Positions 17,516 to 26,862 of a stretch of 32,342 nt of DNA are shown piece after piece. The notes under the pieces were generated by a model, which was not told where the DNA came from, made no database searches, and was given only the letters and a program-made list of their open reading frames with translations. The stretch is from positions 1 to 32,342 of the forward strand of contig NZ_FOLC01000038.1 in assembly GCF_900112135.1 (NCBI RefSeq), in the 5' to 3' direction. This DNA comes from Collimonas sp. OK412 (lineage in GTDB: Bacteria > Pseudomonadota > Gammaproteobacteria > Burkholderiales > Burkholderiaceae_D). Made by a program: the position numbers and the translations under genes. Every line of letters starts with the position of its first letter. Position 1 is the first letter of the stretch.

Positions 17516-17623
17516 CAATCAGAAAAGAAAAGGACCGGCTTTGAAACAAGCCTTGATTTTTCCAATAATTCGTATGATGATATGGTCACATTACGATAAA
17601 AATATGTCGTTGGAAGAGACAAA

Positions 17624-18376
17624 ATGTTCAATAAATTGAATGCCAACCGGACGTCCCTGAGCGATACCGTCGCCCAGGAACTGCTGAAAAAGATACAAAC
17701 CGGCGAATTCGGCCCGGGCGCGAAGCTGCCCACCGAGCCGGCGCTGTCCGAGCAGTTCGGCGTCAGCCGCACCGTGGTGCGCGAAGCGATTTCCCGCCTG
17801 AAGAATGAAGGCGCGGTCGAGCCGCGCCAGGGCAGCGGCGTCTATGTCAGCGAACAGGGCCATCTGCGGCCCTTGCGCATCCAGTTCGACCAGGCTTCGT
17901 CGGCCGACGCCGTGCTGCAGATCGTCGAACTGCGGCGCGCCATCGACGCCGAAGTCGCGGCGCTGGCCGCTACCCGCCGCACGCCGCGCCAGCTGAAAGC
18001 GATAGAAACCGCACTGAAAGGCATCGCCGCCGATGTCGATGCCGGCGGCGACGGCGTGCTGGCCGACGTCATGTTCCACCGCAGCATCGCCGAAGCCACC
18101 GGCAATCCCTTCCTGCTGCAAACGCTGGCCTTCCTCAGCCAATACCTGGAAGCCGCCACCGCGGTCACCCGCAGCAATGAAGCAAGGCGCGACGATTTCA
18201 TGCGCCAGGTCTATGAAGAACACGCCGCCATCGCCGCCGCGATTGCCGCCGGCGACGCGCTGGCCGCGCGCAACGCGGCGCAAAACCACATGTTCAACGC
18301 GGCGCGCCGCATGGCGCAGGGCGCCGCCGACACCAAGGCTGCGCAGAAAACCAAGAATGTTGCAAAAACCCGTTAA
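17624..18376 (+). CDS. GntR/FadR-family transcriptional regulator of the acid-sugar cluster
   Basis: The 250-residue protein has an N-terminal winged helix (about residues 10-77) with the GntR pattern LPTEPALSEQFGVSRTVVRE and a wing RQGSGVYV. The C-terminal all-helical FCD domain (about 95-235) has His residues in MFHRSIAEATGNPFL, YEEHAAI and AAQNHMF in the positions that usually bind metal and ligand. It is the first gene of the ltnD-denD cluster, 12 bp before ltnD, so it most likely senses a tetronate or pathway intermediate and controls the cluster. GGAAGAG precedes the start. The low-complexity Ala/Lys tail after about 238 is not part of the domain. Confidence 0.93.
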   Translation: MFNKLNANRTSLSDTVAQELLKKIQTGEFGPGAKLPTEPALSEQFGVSRTVVREAISRLKNEGAVEPRQGSGVYVSEQGHLRPLRIQFDQASSADAVLQIVELRRAIDAEVAALAATRRTPRQLKAIETALKGIAADVDAGGDGVLADVMFHRSIAEATGNPFLLQTLAFLSQYLEAATAVTRSNEARRDDFMRQVYEEHAAIAAAIAAGDALAARNAAQNHMFNAARRMAQGAADTKAAQKTKNVAKTR

Positions 18377-18388
18377 TCAGGATCGACA

Positions 18389-19282
18389 ATGACAATCAAT
18401 GTAGGTGTAATCGGCCTTGGTGCCATGGGCTTGGGCGTTGCCCGTTCTTTGCTGCGCGCCGGCTTGCGTGCGCATGCTTGCGATGTCAGGCCGGAAGTAT
18501 TGCAGCAGTTCGCCAGCGAAGGCGGCATCGCCTGCAAGACCCCGGCTGAACTGGGCGCGTTATGCGAAGTCGTGATTACGGTGGTGGTCAACGCCGCGCA
18601 AACCGAACAGGTACTGTTCGGCGAGCAAGGCGCTGCTGCCGCCATGCAGCCCGGCAGCCTGGTGATCGCCAGCGCCACGGTCGCGCCGGAATACGCGGCC
18701 AAGCTAGGCGAACGGCTGGCCGCGCAGCACTTGCTGTTCCTCGACGCGCCGTTATCGGGCGGCGCCGCACGCGCCGCTTCCGGCGAGATGACCATGATGA
18801 CTTCCGGTCCGGCCGCGGCGTATGCCAAAGGCGAAGCCGTGCTGTCGGCAATCGCCGGCAAGGTCTACCGGCTGGGCGAAGCGCACGGCATGGGTTCCAA
18901 GGTAAAGATCATCAACCAGCTGCTGGCCGGCGTGCATATCGCCGCCGCGGCGGAAGCGATGGCGCTGGGACTGCGTGAAGGCGTCGACGCCGATTCCCTG
19001 TACGAAGTGATCACCAACAGCGCCGGCAATTCGTGGATGTTTGAAAACCGCGTGCCGCATATACTGAAAGCCGACTACACGCCGCTGTCCGCGGTGGATA
19101 TTTTCGTCAAGGATCTGGGGCTGGTGCTGGATACCGCGCGCACCAGCAAATTCCCGCTGCCGCTCTCGGCCGCCGCGCACCAGATGTTCATGATGGCGTC
19201 CACCGCCGGCCATGGCGCCGAGGACGACGCCGCCGTGATCAAGATCTTCCCCGGCATCCAGTTGCCGACGGCGCAGGAGTAA
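18389..19282 (+). CDS. ltnD: L-threonate dehydrogenase
   Basis: The 297-residue protein belongs to the 3-hydroxyisobutyrate dehydrogenase family. It has the NAD-binding motif VGVIGLGAMGLG (about residues 5-16), the substrate loop DAPLSGGAARAASG (about 118-131) and the catalytic Lys in GSKVKIINQLLAG (about 169-181). In this family, members next to otnK oxidise L-threonate to 2-dehydro-L-erythronate. Gene order regulator-ltnD-otnK-otnC fits that role. On sequence alone a related 2-hydroxyacid such as tartronate semialdehyde or 3-hydroxyisobutyrate could be considered; context decides. otnK begins 3 bp after the stop. Confidence 0.88.
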   Translation: MTINVGVIGLGAMGLGVARSLLRAGLRAHACDVRPEVLQQFASEGGIACKTPAELGALCEVVITVVVNAAQTEQVLFGEQGAAAAMQPGSLVIASATVAPEYAAKLGERLAAQHLLFLDAPLSGGAARAASGEMTMMTSGPAAAYAKGEAVLSAIAGKVYRLGEAHGMGSKVKIINQLLAGVHIAAAAEAMALGLREGVDADSLYEVITNSAGNSWMFENRVPHILKADYTPLSAVDIFVKDLGLVLDTARTSKFPLPLSAAAHQMFMMASTAGHGAEDDAAVIKIFPGIQLPTAQE

Positions 19283-19285
19283 ACC

Positions 19286-20593
19286 ATGCCGGCACAGACA
19301 AGCCCCCTGCTCGGCTGCATCGCCGACGATTTCACCGGCGCCACCGACCTCGCCAACATGCTGGTGCGCGAAGGCATGCGCACCGTGCAGACCATCGGCG
19401 TGCCGGACAGCGCGCCGCAGGACGTGGACGCCATCGTGGTGGCGCTCAAGTCGCGCACGGCGCCTGCCGCGGAGGCCGTGGCCGATTCCCTGGCGGCGCT
19501 GCGCTGGCTGCAGCGGCAAGGCTGCCGCCAGTTCTTTTTCAAGTACTGTTCCACTTTCGACTCTACCCCGCAGGGCAATATCGGCCCGGTGGCCGACGCC
19601 CTGCTGGACGCCTTGGGCAGCGATTTCACGATAGTCTGCCCGGTATTCCCCGAAACCGGACGCACCCTGTATCGCGGCCACCTGTTTATCCAGGACCAGC
19701 TGCTCAGCGAATCGGGAATGCAGAACCATCCATTGACGCCGATGACCGATCCGAACCTGGTCCGCGTGCTGCAGCAGCAAACCCCTTCCAAGGTCGGCCT
19801 GGTCGGTTATCCGACAGTGTCCCAGGGAACCGGCCAGATCCGCGCCGGCTTCGACGTACTGCGCCAGCAAGGCGTGCGCATGGCGATTATCGACGCCCTG
19901 GAAAACCAGGACCTGTACGCCATCGGCGCCGCCTGCGACGGTTTGCCGCTGGTTACCGGCGGCTCCGGCATCGCGCTCGGCCTGCCGGGCAATTTCGTGC
20001 GCGCCGGCCTGCTCGATCCGCAGCAAGGTGCGGCAGCCAGCGAACTGCCGGCGGTAGAGGGCTTGTCGGTGGTGCTGGCCGGCAGCGCATCGAAAGCTAC
20101 CAACGCCCAGGTCAAGGCGTGGCTGGAAAAGCGCCCGGCGTTCCGCATCGATCCGCTGGCGCTCGCCGGCGGCGAACCGGTGGTCGCACAGGCATTGGCC
20201 TTCGCGCGACAGCATCTGGATAAGCAGCCGGCGCTGATCTATGCCACCACCACGCCGGAACAAGTGAAACAGGTGCAGGCCGAGCTCGGCGTCGAGCGCG
20301 CCGGTTTACTGATAGAGCAGGCGCTGGCCGATATCGCCGCGGCGCTGCTGGCCAGCGGCGTACGGCGCTTCGTGATCGCCGGCGGCGAAACTTCCGGCGC
20401 AGTGGTCAAGGCGCTCGGCGTGCGGGCTTTGCGCATAGGCGCGCAAATCGATCCCGGCGTGCCGGCGACGGCGTCGATCGGCGCTACGCCTTTGGCGCTG
20501 GCGCTCAAGTCGGGCAATTTCGGCAGCATCGATTTCTTTGAAAAGGCGCTGCTTCAGCTAGGTGAAAATCGGCTAGGCGGAACACGACCATGA
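19286..20593 (+). CDS. otnK: 3-oxo-tetronate kinase (DUF1537 family)
   Basis: The 435-residue protein is a full-length four-carbon acid-sugar kinase. The N-terminal domain begins GCIADDFTGATDLANML (about residues 9-25) and contains KYCSTFDSTPQGNIG. The C-terminal nucleotide-binding domain carries the glycine-rich GGETSGAVVKALG (about 367-379). It phosphorylates 3-dehydro-erythronate at O4 with ATP, feeding OtnC. The ribosome binding site AGGAG lies inside the end of ltnD, and the stop overlaps the otnC start by 4 bp (ATGA), so ltnD-otnK-otnC are translationally close-packed. Confidence 0.93.
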   Translation: MPAQTSPLLGCIADDFTGATDLANMLVREGMRTVQTIGVPDSAPQDVDAIVVALKSRTAPAAEAVADSLAALRWLQRQGCRQFFFKYCSTFDSTPQGNIGPVADALLDALGSDFTIVCPVFPETGRTLYRGHLFIQDQLLSESGMQNHPLTPMTDPNLVRVLQQQTPSKVGLVGYPTVSQGTGQIRAGFDVLRQQGVRMAIIDALENQDLYAIGAACDGLPLVTGGSGIALGLPGNFVRAGLLDPQQGAAASELPAVEGLSVVLAGSASKATNAQVKAWLEKRPAFRIDPLALAGGEPVVAQALAFARQHLDKQPALIYATTTPEQVKQVQAELGVERAGLLIEQALADIAAALLASGVRRFVIAGGETSGAVVKALGVRALRIGAQIDPGVPATASIGATPLALALKSGNFGSIDFFEKALLQLGENRLGGTRP

Positions 20594-21264
20594 CCACTCC
20601 CAAGAACCAGGCAGGCGCCGGCGCCATGCTCAAGGAACAGGCGCTGCGCGAAGAAATCTGCGAGATCGGGGCCAGCCTGCATCAACGCAATTACACAGTA
20701 GGCGCGGCAGGCAACATCAGCGCCCGCCTCGACGACGGCTGGCTGATCACGCCGACCGACGCCTGCCTCGGCAGGATGGCGCCGGCGCAGATCGCCAAGG
20801 TCGACCTGAACGGCCGCTGGGTCAGCGGCGACAAGCCGTCGAAGACGCTGGCCCTGCATCGCGCGATCTACGACAACAACCCGCAGATGCAAGCCGTGGT
20901 GCATACCCACTCGACCAGCCTGGTGGCGCTGACCCTGGCCGGCGTCTGGCATGACAGCGCGGTGCTGCCGCCGATCACGCCATACCAGGTGATGAAGGTC
21001 GGACGCATCCCGCTGATCCCGTATTGCCGCCCCGGCGATCCGCAGGTTGCGCAGCAAGTCAGCTTGCTGGCGGCCAGCGTACGCGGGGTATTGCTGGAAC
21101 GGCTGGGACCGGTGCTGTGGCACGAAAGCGTTGCGCAGGCGGCGTACGCGCTGGAAGAGCTGGAAGAAACGGCGCGCCTGTGGCTGATGGCGAAGGATAA
21201 ACCGGAGCCGCTGGGCACAGAGGCGCTGGATGAGTTGTATCGGGTATTTGGAGCGCGCTGGTAA
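20590..21264 (+). CDS. otnC: 3-oxo-tetronate 4-phosphate decarboxylase
   Basis: The 224-residue protein is of the class II aldolase/adducin family. Visible features are GAAGNISARLDDGWLITP (about residues 38-55), the phosphate-loop-like KPSKTLALH, and the zinc ligands in VVHTHSTSL (His-x-His) with a later His in LWHESVAQAA. In otnK clusters this enzyme decarboxylates 3-oxo-tetronate 4-phosphate to dihydroxyacetone phosphate. The start overlaps the otnK stop. A 65-bp gap to the transporter gene follows. Confidence 0.92.
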   Translation: MTTPKNQAGAGAMLKEQALREEICEIGASLHQRNYTVGAAGNISARLDDGWLITPTDACLGRMAPAQIAKVDLNGRWVSGDKPSKTLALHRAIYDNNPQMQAVVHTHSTSLVALTLAGVWHDSAVLPPITPYQVMKVGRIPLIPYCRPGDPQVAQQVSLLAASVRGVLLERLGPVLWHESVAQAAYALEELEETARLWLMAKDKPEPLGTEALDELYRVFGARW

Positions 21265-21329
21265 ATGTTGACAAATAAGTTCAACAAATAGAAACGTCCG
21301 GCTTTTAAAATTAAACTGGTGGAGACAAG

Positions 21330-22652
21330 ATGTCAGCAACGATTATAAAGAAAGGCGCGCAGGCAACTGCAAGCCTGCCGGCCGAACAAGCCGAAAACCT
21401 GTACAAGAAAGTATTCTGGCGCTTTGTGCCGTTCATCATGCTGTGTTACGTGGTGGCCTACCTGGACCGCGTCAACGTCGGTTTTGCCAAGCTGCAGATG
21501 TCGCAGGACCTGGGGTTCAGCGAAACCATTTTCGGCCTCGGCGCCGGCATCTTCTTCCTTGGCTATTTCCTGTTCGAACTGCCCAGCAACCTGATCATGA
21601 ACCGGGTCGGCGCCAAGCTGTGGATCGCCCGCATCATGATCACCTGGGGCATACTGTCGGCCTGTTTCGCCTGGGTCCAGACACCTACCCAGTTCTATGT
21701 CCTGCGCTTCCTGCTGGGCCTGGCGGAAGCCGGTTTCTATCCCGGCATCATCCTCTACCTGACTTACTGGTTTCCATCGCACCGGCGGGCCAAGGTGGTC
21801 GCCACCTTCATGGCGGCGATTCCGGTATCCGGCATTTTCGGCAATCCGCTGTCGGGCTGGATCATGCAGTCGTTCCACGGCTCCAGCGGCTGGCACGGCT
21901 GGCAATGGATGTTCATGATCGAAGCGATACCGGCAATCCTGGTTGGTATCGCCGTGTTTTTCGTGATGGACAACAGCATCCGCAAAGCCAAGTGGCTGAC
22001 TGAAGCGGAAAAGGATTTCCTGGAAGCGGAAATCCGCGCCGACCAGAAAGACAAGCAGAGCCCGAAATCCACCGCAGCCGTATTCAAGGATATCCGCATC
22101 TGGCACATGTGCCTGATCTACTTCTGCATCGTCATGGGCCAGTACGGCCTGACGTTCTGGCTGCCGACCCTGGTCAAGGCTTCCGGCGTCGTCGGCGATT
22201 TCAAGATCGGCCTGATCAGTGCGATTCCTTTCGTGTGCGCCGTATTCGCCATGATCCTCATCGGCCGCCGCTCCGACCGCCTGCGTGAACGGCGCTGGCA
22301 CCTGATCGTGCCGGCCCTGCTGGGCGCCGTCGGCTTCGTGGTGTCCGCGATTGCCGCCGACAATACCGTGATTGCAATCGCTTTCCTGTCGCTGGCCGCG
22401 ATGGGCGTGCTGACCTGCTCGCCGCTGTTCTGGTCGCTGCCGACCGCCTTCCTGTCCGGCACCGGCGCTGCCGCCGGCATTGCGGTGATCAACTCGGTCG
22501 GCAACCTGGCCGGTTTCGTCAGCCCGTTCCTGGTCGGCTGGCTGAAAGATACGACGCACAATAACCAGACCGGCATGTTCATGCTCGCAGGCATGCTGGT
22601 GATAGGTTCGATCGCCATCTTGCGCACGCCGCCCAAGATGGTCAACCGCTAA
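21330..22652 (+). CDS. MFS transporter, anion:cation symporter (ACS) type, probable tetronate importer
   Basis: The 440-residue protein has about twelve hydrophobic helices and the ACS-family opening [27 protein letters not shown] (helix 1, about residues 30-56). It also has [27 protein letters not shown] and [20 protein letters not shown], as in D-galactonate, tartrate and phthalate-type carriers. Its place inside the cluster suggests uptake of L-threonate and/or D-erythronate by proton symport, which is inference. GGTGGAG precedes the start. Confidence 0.9.
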   Translation: MSATIIKKGAQATASLPAEQAENLYKKVFWRFVPFIMLCYVVAYLDRVNVGFAKLQMSQDLGFSETIFGLGAGIFFLGYFLFELPSNLIMNRVGAKLWIARIMITWGILSACFAWVQTPTQFYVLRFLLGLAEAGFYPGIILYLTYWFPSHRRAKVVATFMAAIPVSGIFGNPLSGWIMQSFHGSSGWHGWQWMFMIEAIPAILVGIAVFFVMDNSIRKAKWLTEAEKDFLEAEIRADQKDKQSPKSTAAVFKDIRIWHMCLIYFCIVMGQYGLTFWLPTLVKASGVVGDFKIGLISAIPFVCAVFAMILIGRRSDRLRERRWHLIVPALLGAVGFVVSAIAADNTVIAIAFLSLAAMGVLTCSPLFWSLPTAFLSGTGAAAGIAVINSVGNLAGFVSPFLVGWLKDTTHNNQTGMFMLAGMLVIGSIAILRTPPKMVNR

Positions 22653-22677
22653 CAACGTACTTTCCGGGAGTCCAGCA

Positions 22678-23466
22678 ATGCCGCGTTTTGCCGCCAACCT
22701 CACCATGATGTACAACGAGCACGCTTTCCTTGACCGCTTTCCGGCTGCGGCCAGGGACGGTTTCAAAGGTGTCGAGTTCCTGTTCCCGTACGAGCATGCC
22801 GCCGCCGAATTGCAGGCCAGGCTGCGCGACAACGGCTTGACGCAGGCGCTGTTCAACGCACCTCCAGGCGACTGGGCCGCCGGCGAACGCGGCATTGCCT
22901 CGCTGCCGGGACGCGAAGATGAATTCAAGCGCAGCGTCGCCACCGCCCTGGAATATGCGCAAGCGCTCGGCAACCAGAAGCTGCACGTGATGGCCGGCCT
23001 GATCCAGCCGCAGCAGGACCGCGCCCGCCATCGCGCCGTGTACCTGGAAAACCTCGCCTACGCGGCGGCGGAAGCGGCTGTGCATGGCATCACGATCGTG
23101 ATCGAGCCGATCAACACGCGCGATATCCCCGGCTTCTTCCTGAACCGCCAGGACGATGCCCAGGCGATCTGCGCCGAGGTCGGCGCCCGCAACCTGCAAG
23201 TGCAGTTCGACCTCTACCACTGCCAGATCGTCGAAGGCGACCTGGCGGTCAAGCTCAAGCGCGACATGGTGCGGCCGCAGGCCGGCATCGGCCACATCCA
23301 GGTCGCCGGCGTGCCCGAACGGCATGAACCCGATATCGGCGAAATCAATTATCCGTACCTGTTCGAGCTGATCGACGCCCTCGGCTACCAGGGCTGGATC
23401 GGTTGCGAATACCGGCCGCGCGCCGCCACTTCCGACGGCCTGGGCTGGCTCAAGCCGTGGTTATAA
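22678..23466 (+). CDS. otnI: 2-oxo-tetronate isomerase
   Basis: The 262-residue protein is a TIM-barrel of the hydroxypyruvate isomerase family (Hyi-like). It has [17 protein letters not shown] (about residues 141-157), [35 protein letters not shown] and a final catalytic-type Glu in IGCEYRP. Linked to otnK, such proteins convert 2-oxo-tetronate to 3-oxo-tetronate, the step shared by the L-threonate and D-erythronate routes. It lies 25 bp after the transporter gene, with GGGAG in front of the start. Confidence 0.91.
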   Translation: MPRFAANLTMMYNEHAFLDRFPAAARDGFKGVEFLFPYEHAAAELQARLRDNGLTQALFNAPPGDWAAGERGIASLPGREDEFKRSVATALEYAQALGNQKLHVMAGLIQPQQDRARHRAVYLENLAYAAAEAAVHGITIVIEPINTRDIPGFFLNRQDDAQAICAEVGARNLQVQFDLYHCQIVEGDLAVKLKRDMVRPQAGIGHIQVAGVPERHEPDIGEINYPYLFELIDALGYQGWIGCEYRPRAATSDGLGWLKPWL

Positions 23467-23500
23467 ACAAGCTTCGAACAACGCTCAATAAGGAATTGCC

Positions 23501-24478
23501 ATGCAAGTAGTCATCACCGGCGGCGCCGGCTTCCTCGGCCAGCGCCTGGCGCGCAGCCTGCTCAAGCAAGGCAGCCTGCCGGACCGCAGCGGCCAGCTGC
23601 AAGCCATCAGCAAGATCACCCTGGTCGACGTGGCCGCCGCCGCCGGCTTCGACGACGCCCGGATCGAGCAAATCACCGGCGACATCACCGAGCGCGCTTT
23701 GCTGGAGCGCGTGATCACGCCGCAGACGGCGGCGGTGTTTCACCTGGCGGCGATTGTCAGCGGCCAGGCCGAAGCCGATTTCGACCTAGGCATGCGCATC
23801 AACCTCGACGCATCGCGCTTGCTGCTGGAACGCTGCCGTTCCTGCGCCAATGTGCCGCGCGTGATTTTCACCAGCTCCGTCGCTGTATTCGGCGGCGTGC
23901 TGCCGGCCGTGGTGCAGGACGATACAGCGCTCAATCCGCAATCGTCTTACGGCACGCAAAAGGCGATCGCCGAACTGCTGCTCAACGATTACAGCCGCAA
24001 GGGATTTGTCGATGGCCGCGTGTTGCGTTTGCCGACCATCAGCGTGCGGCCCGGCAAGCCCAACCAGGCCGCCTCGTCTTTCGCCAGCGGCATCATCCGC
24101 GAGCCGCTCAGCGGCCAGTCCGCCGTTTGCCCGGTAGCGCCGGATGTACGCCTGTGGCTGCTGTCGCCGCGCAAGGTGATCGCCAGCCTGATCCACGGCT
24201 ACACGCTGCCGGCCGAAGCCTTCGGCAAGAGCCGCACCGTCAACCTGCCGGGGATCTCGGTTACCGTCGCCGACATGGTCGCGGCATTGGAGCGGGTCGC
24301 CGGCAAACAGGTCGCGGCGCGGGTGGAATGGATCCACGATCCGGCGATCGACCGCATCATCTCAAGCTGGCCGGGCGCCTGGGACGCCAGCCGGGCGACG
24401 GCGCTGGGTTTTACCGGCGATGCCGGCTTCGACGATATCGTGCGCGCTTACATGGAAGACGATTTGCCGGCGGCGTAA
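23501..24478 (+). CDS. denD: D-erythronate dehydrogenase
   Basis: The 325-residue protein is an extended short-chain dehydrogenase/epimerase-like enzyme. It has the NAD motif ITGGAGFLGQRLA (about residues 5-17), AVFHLAAIVSGQAE, the catalytic Ser in FTSSVAVFGG and the YxxxK pair in SSYGTQKAIAEL. Proteins of this type next to otnK/otnI/otnC oxidise D-erythronate to 2-dehydro-D-erythronate. A sugar-nucleotide epimerase is the generic alternative, but the neighbours argue against it. It is the last gene of the cluster, with AAGGA before the ATG. Confidence 0.9.
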   Translation: MQVVITGGAGFLGQRLARSLLKQGSLPDRSGQLQAISKITLVDVAAAAGFDDARIEQITGDITERALLERVITPQTAAVFHLAAIVSGQAEADFDLGMRINLDASRLLLERCRSCANVPRVIFTSSVAVFGGVLPAVVQDDTALNPQSSYGTQKAIAELLLNDYSRKGFVDGRVLRLPTISVRPGKPNQAASSFASGIIREPLSGQSAVCPVAPDVRLWLLSPRKVIASLIHGYTLPAEAFGKSRTVNLPGISVTVADMVAALERVAGKQVAARVEWIHDPAIDRIISSWPGAWDASRATALGFTGDAGFDDIVRAYMEDDLPAA

Positions 24479-24603
24479 GCCTGCAGCGGCTGGTTGCCGC
24501 CGATTGACCGGCGTGTGCATGTTTTTTTGACATGCGCTTAACTTGCGGACCATACGGCAGCGGTACGGTAAGATTGTCACTTTATGACTTTTGCCCAGCC
24601 GAC

Positions 24604-26853
24604 ATGAAGACCAGCTTTTCCCCTTCCATAGTCCGCTTGCTGATGGGCATGCTGTGCAGCTTGCTGCTGAGCCTGGTGCTGGCCGGCGCCGGGCCGGTTC
24701 ACGCGGCCGCGGCGGCTTCCGCCAGCGGCGCCAGCACCCCGCCCGCCGCAGCGCCGGCGCCCTCCGCGCTGGACTCGCTATCCAAGGTCCTGCAAAGCAA
24801 TCCCGCCACCGGCAGCCTGGTAGCCACGCTGATCCAGGCGGAGCAGCAGAACAGCAAGGCGTCGCCCGAACAAAAGGGCTTCATCGGCCTGATTTCCAAT
24901 AGCCTCGATGCTTTCCAGGCGCACCTGAAGCAAGTCGTCACGCCGGAAAAATTCTGGAACCAGCAGTTTTCACTGGCCTGGGGAGACCTGTCGACCATCC
25001 TGCAGCGCCAGGAGTCGGAAACCGGATGGCAGGCGCTGGCCAGTTTCCTCGCCATGCTGGCCCTGTTCGGCGCCGTCGCCGTTGCCCTGTACTATCTCGG
25101 CAAGTGGCTGCAGCGGCGCTTCAAGGTCGAGACGAAGCTGTCCTCCGATCCCAGCATGAAGGAATTGCTGCTGTATATCTGGCGCCACATCGCGCCGATA
25201 TTGCTGGCGCTGGTGGTGGAAATCTCGGTCACCATCAGCCTGGACAGCGCGCACGGACAATCGCTGGGACGGACCCTGGCCACCGTGCTGCTGTACACGC
25301 TGGTCGGCGCGCGTCTGTTCCAGGCCGTCTGCGCCATCATTTTTTCGCTGTCGCACGGCGGCCACCGCATGGTTGCGGTGCATATCCTGTACCAGCGCGG
25401 CTTTAACCTGCTGTATGTGATCGGCTGCGCCGGCTGGCTTGGCGACGCCCTGGACAATCCTCATGTGAACCAGATCATCGGCGTCCACCTGGCCAGCGTG
25501 ACGGCGACCCTGGCCAGCCTGGTGGCGGCGATACTGGGCGGCGTGTTCGCCCTGCTGTTCCGGCGCCCGGTGGCGCACATCATCCGCAACCGGCCGCTGG
25601 CGGTGCGGCGCGACCATCCGGCGCGCATGGAAACGCTGGAAGTGATCGCCGCGTTCTGGTACATACCGATCCTGCTGCTGAGCGTCACCGTCAGCGTCGC
25701 CACCATCCTCGATTTGTCGAGCAACAATTCGGCGCTCAACCATGCGCTGGCCAGCGCGGCGCTGCTGATCGCCATGTTTTTCATCAGCGCGCTGCTGCAG
25801 CGCGTGCGCGCCCGCAAGACGACTGCGGTGGCGACGCGGCGGCAATCTCCTTACATCCTGCGCCTCAGCAACGTCGGCTTCAGCCTGCTGCAGTTGGCCC
25901 TGTGGATTGGTTTCTTCGAGCTGCTGACCAGGATCTGGGAACATTCGCTGCTGGAATTCGCCAACGCCACCCTGATCGGCCAGATGATCGTCTCGGCGCT
26001 GGGCAAGATCGGCCTGACGCTGGTGGTGGCCTGGCTGGTCTGGATCCTGCTCGACACCTTCATCCAGGAATCCATCAGTCCGACCCGCAACAGCCGGTAC
26101 GCGCGCAAGAACCCGAGCACCCGCATGCGCACCATCCTGCCCCTGCTGCGCAATGCGCTGATGCTGCTGATCCTGACCATCACCGTCATCACCACGCTGG
26201 CCAACCTCGGCATCAATGTGACGCCGCTGCTGGCTTCGGCCGGCGTGGTCGGGCTGGCGTTCGGCTTCGGTTCGCAATCGCTGGTGAAGGACCTGATCAC
26301 CGGCGTCTTCATCCTGATGGAAGATTCGATGTCGGTCGGCGACTGGGTCGATGTCGGCAACGGCCACGCCGGCACGGTGGAAAACCTGACCATCCGCACC
26401 GTGCGCCTGCGCGACAGCAACGGCTCGGTGCACAGCGTGCCGTTTTCGCAGATCACGGCGATCAAGAACGATTCGCGCGAATATACCTATGCTTCGCTCA
26501 AACTGAGTATCACCCATGATTCAGACGTCGACCATGCGCTGCGCCTGATGCGCGAAACCGGCGCCGAAATGCTGGAAGACCGCCGCCTGCGCAGGCTGCT
26601 GCTGCAGCCGATCGAGATCTACGGGGTCAATGGCTTCGACTTGAACGGCGTGGCGCTGCTGGCCGGCATCCGCACCAAGCCGCAAACCCAGAACGAGGTC
26701 ACGCGCAGCTTCAACCTGCGCATCAAGAAAAAAGTGGATGACGATCCGAAGGTGCATTTCGCCACCGAATGGGCGAATTTTCCGCTGGCCGCGGCAGACA
26801 CCGCGCTGCCGGATTCCTCCCCGGCAGCGCCTGCGGCCGGCGCCAAGAGTTAG
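24604..26853 (+). CDS. Mechanosensitive ion channel, large MscS type (YbiO-like)
   Basis: The frame opens at 24532, but ATG 24604 gives a proper signal peptide (MKTSFSPSIVRLLMGML..., cleavage after HAA near residue 37). It yields a 749-residue protein. An Ala/Pro-rich periplasmic stretch is followed by about ten membrane segments. The MscS pore helix and beta domain (about residues 530-620) contain NVTPLLASAGVVGLAFGFGSQ, then SLVKDLITGVFILMED and VGDWVDVGNGHAGTVENLTIRT. Overall size and order resemble E. coli YbiO. It would release solutes on hypo-osmotic shock. The C-terminus is an Ala/Pro-rich tail. It converges with the methyltransferase gene. Confidence 0.92.
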   Translation: MKTSFSPSIVRLLMGMLCSLLLSLVLAGAGPVHAAAAASASGASTPPAAAPAPSALDSLSKVLQSNPATGSLVATLIQAEQQNSKASPEQKGFIGLISNSLDAFQAHLKQVVTPEKFWNQQFSLAWGDLSTILQRQESETGWQALASFLAMLALFGAVAVALYYLGKWLQRRFKVETKLSSDPSMKELLLYIWRHIAPILLALVVEISVTISLDSAHGQSLGRTLATVLLYTLVGARLFQAVCAIIFSLSHGGHRMVAVHILYQRGFNLLYVIGCAGWLGDALDNPHVNQIIGVHLASVTATLASLVAAILGGVFALLFRRPVAHIIRNRPLAVRRDHPARMETLEVIAAFWYIPILLLSVTVSVATILDLSSNNSALNHALASAALLIAMFFISALLQRVRARKTTAVATRRQSPYILRLSNVGFSLLQLALWIGFFELLTRIWEHSLLEFANATLIGQMIVSALGKIGLTLVVAWLVWILLDTFIQESISPTRNSRYARKNPSTRMRTILPLLRNALMLLILTITVITTLANLGINVTPLLASAGVVGLAFGFGSQSLVKDLITGVFILMEDSMSVGDWVDVGNGHAGTVENLTIRTVRLRDSNGSVHSVPFSQITAIKNDSREYTYASLKLSITHDSDVDHALRLMRETGAEMLEDRRLRRLLLQPIEIYGVNGFDLNGVALLAGIRTKPQTQNEVTRSFNLRIKKKVDDDPKVHFATEWANFPLAAADTALPDSSPAAPAAGAKS

Positions 26854-26862
26854 TGCGCGACC

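Noticed and set aside
24486-24535. Hairpins after denD as a terminator (GCGGC/GCCGC and GCATGT/ACATGC)
   Set aside because: The first has no adjoining T-run and the T-run of the second lies in its loop, so neither is a convincing intrinsic terminator.
24970-26517. A 515-codon minus-strand frame opposite the mechanosensitive channel
   Set aside because: Same shadow composition; the MscS motifs on the plus strand are unambiguous.
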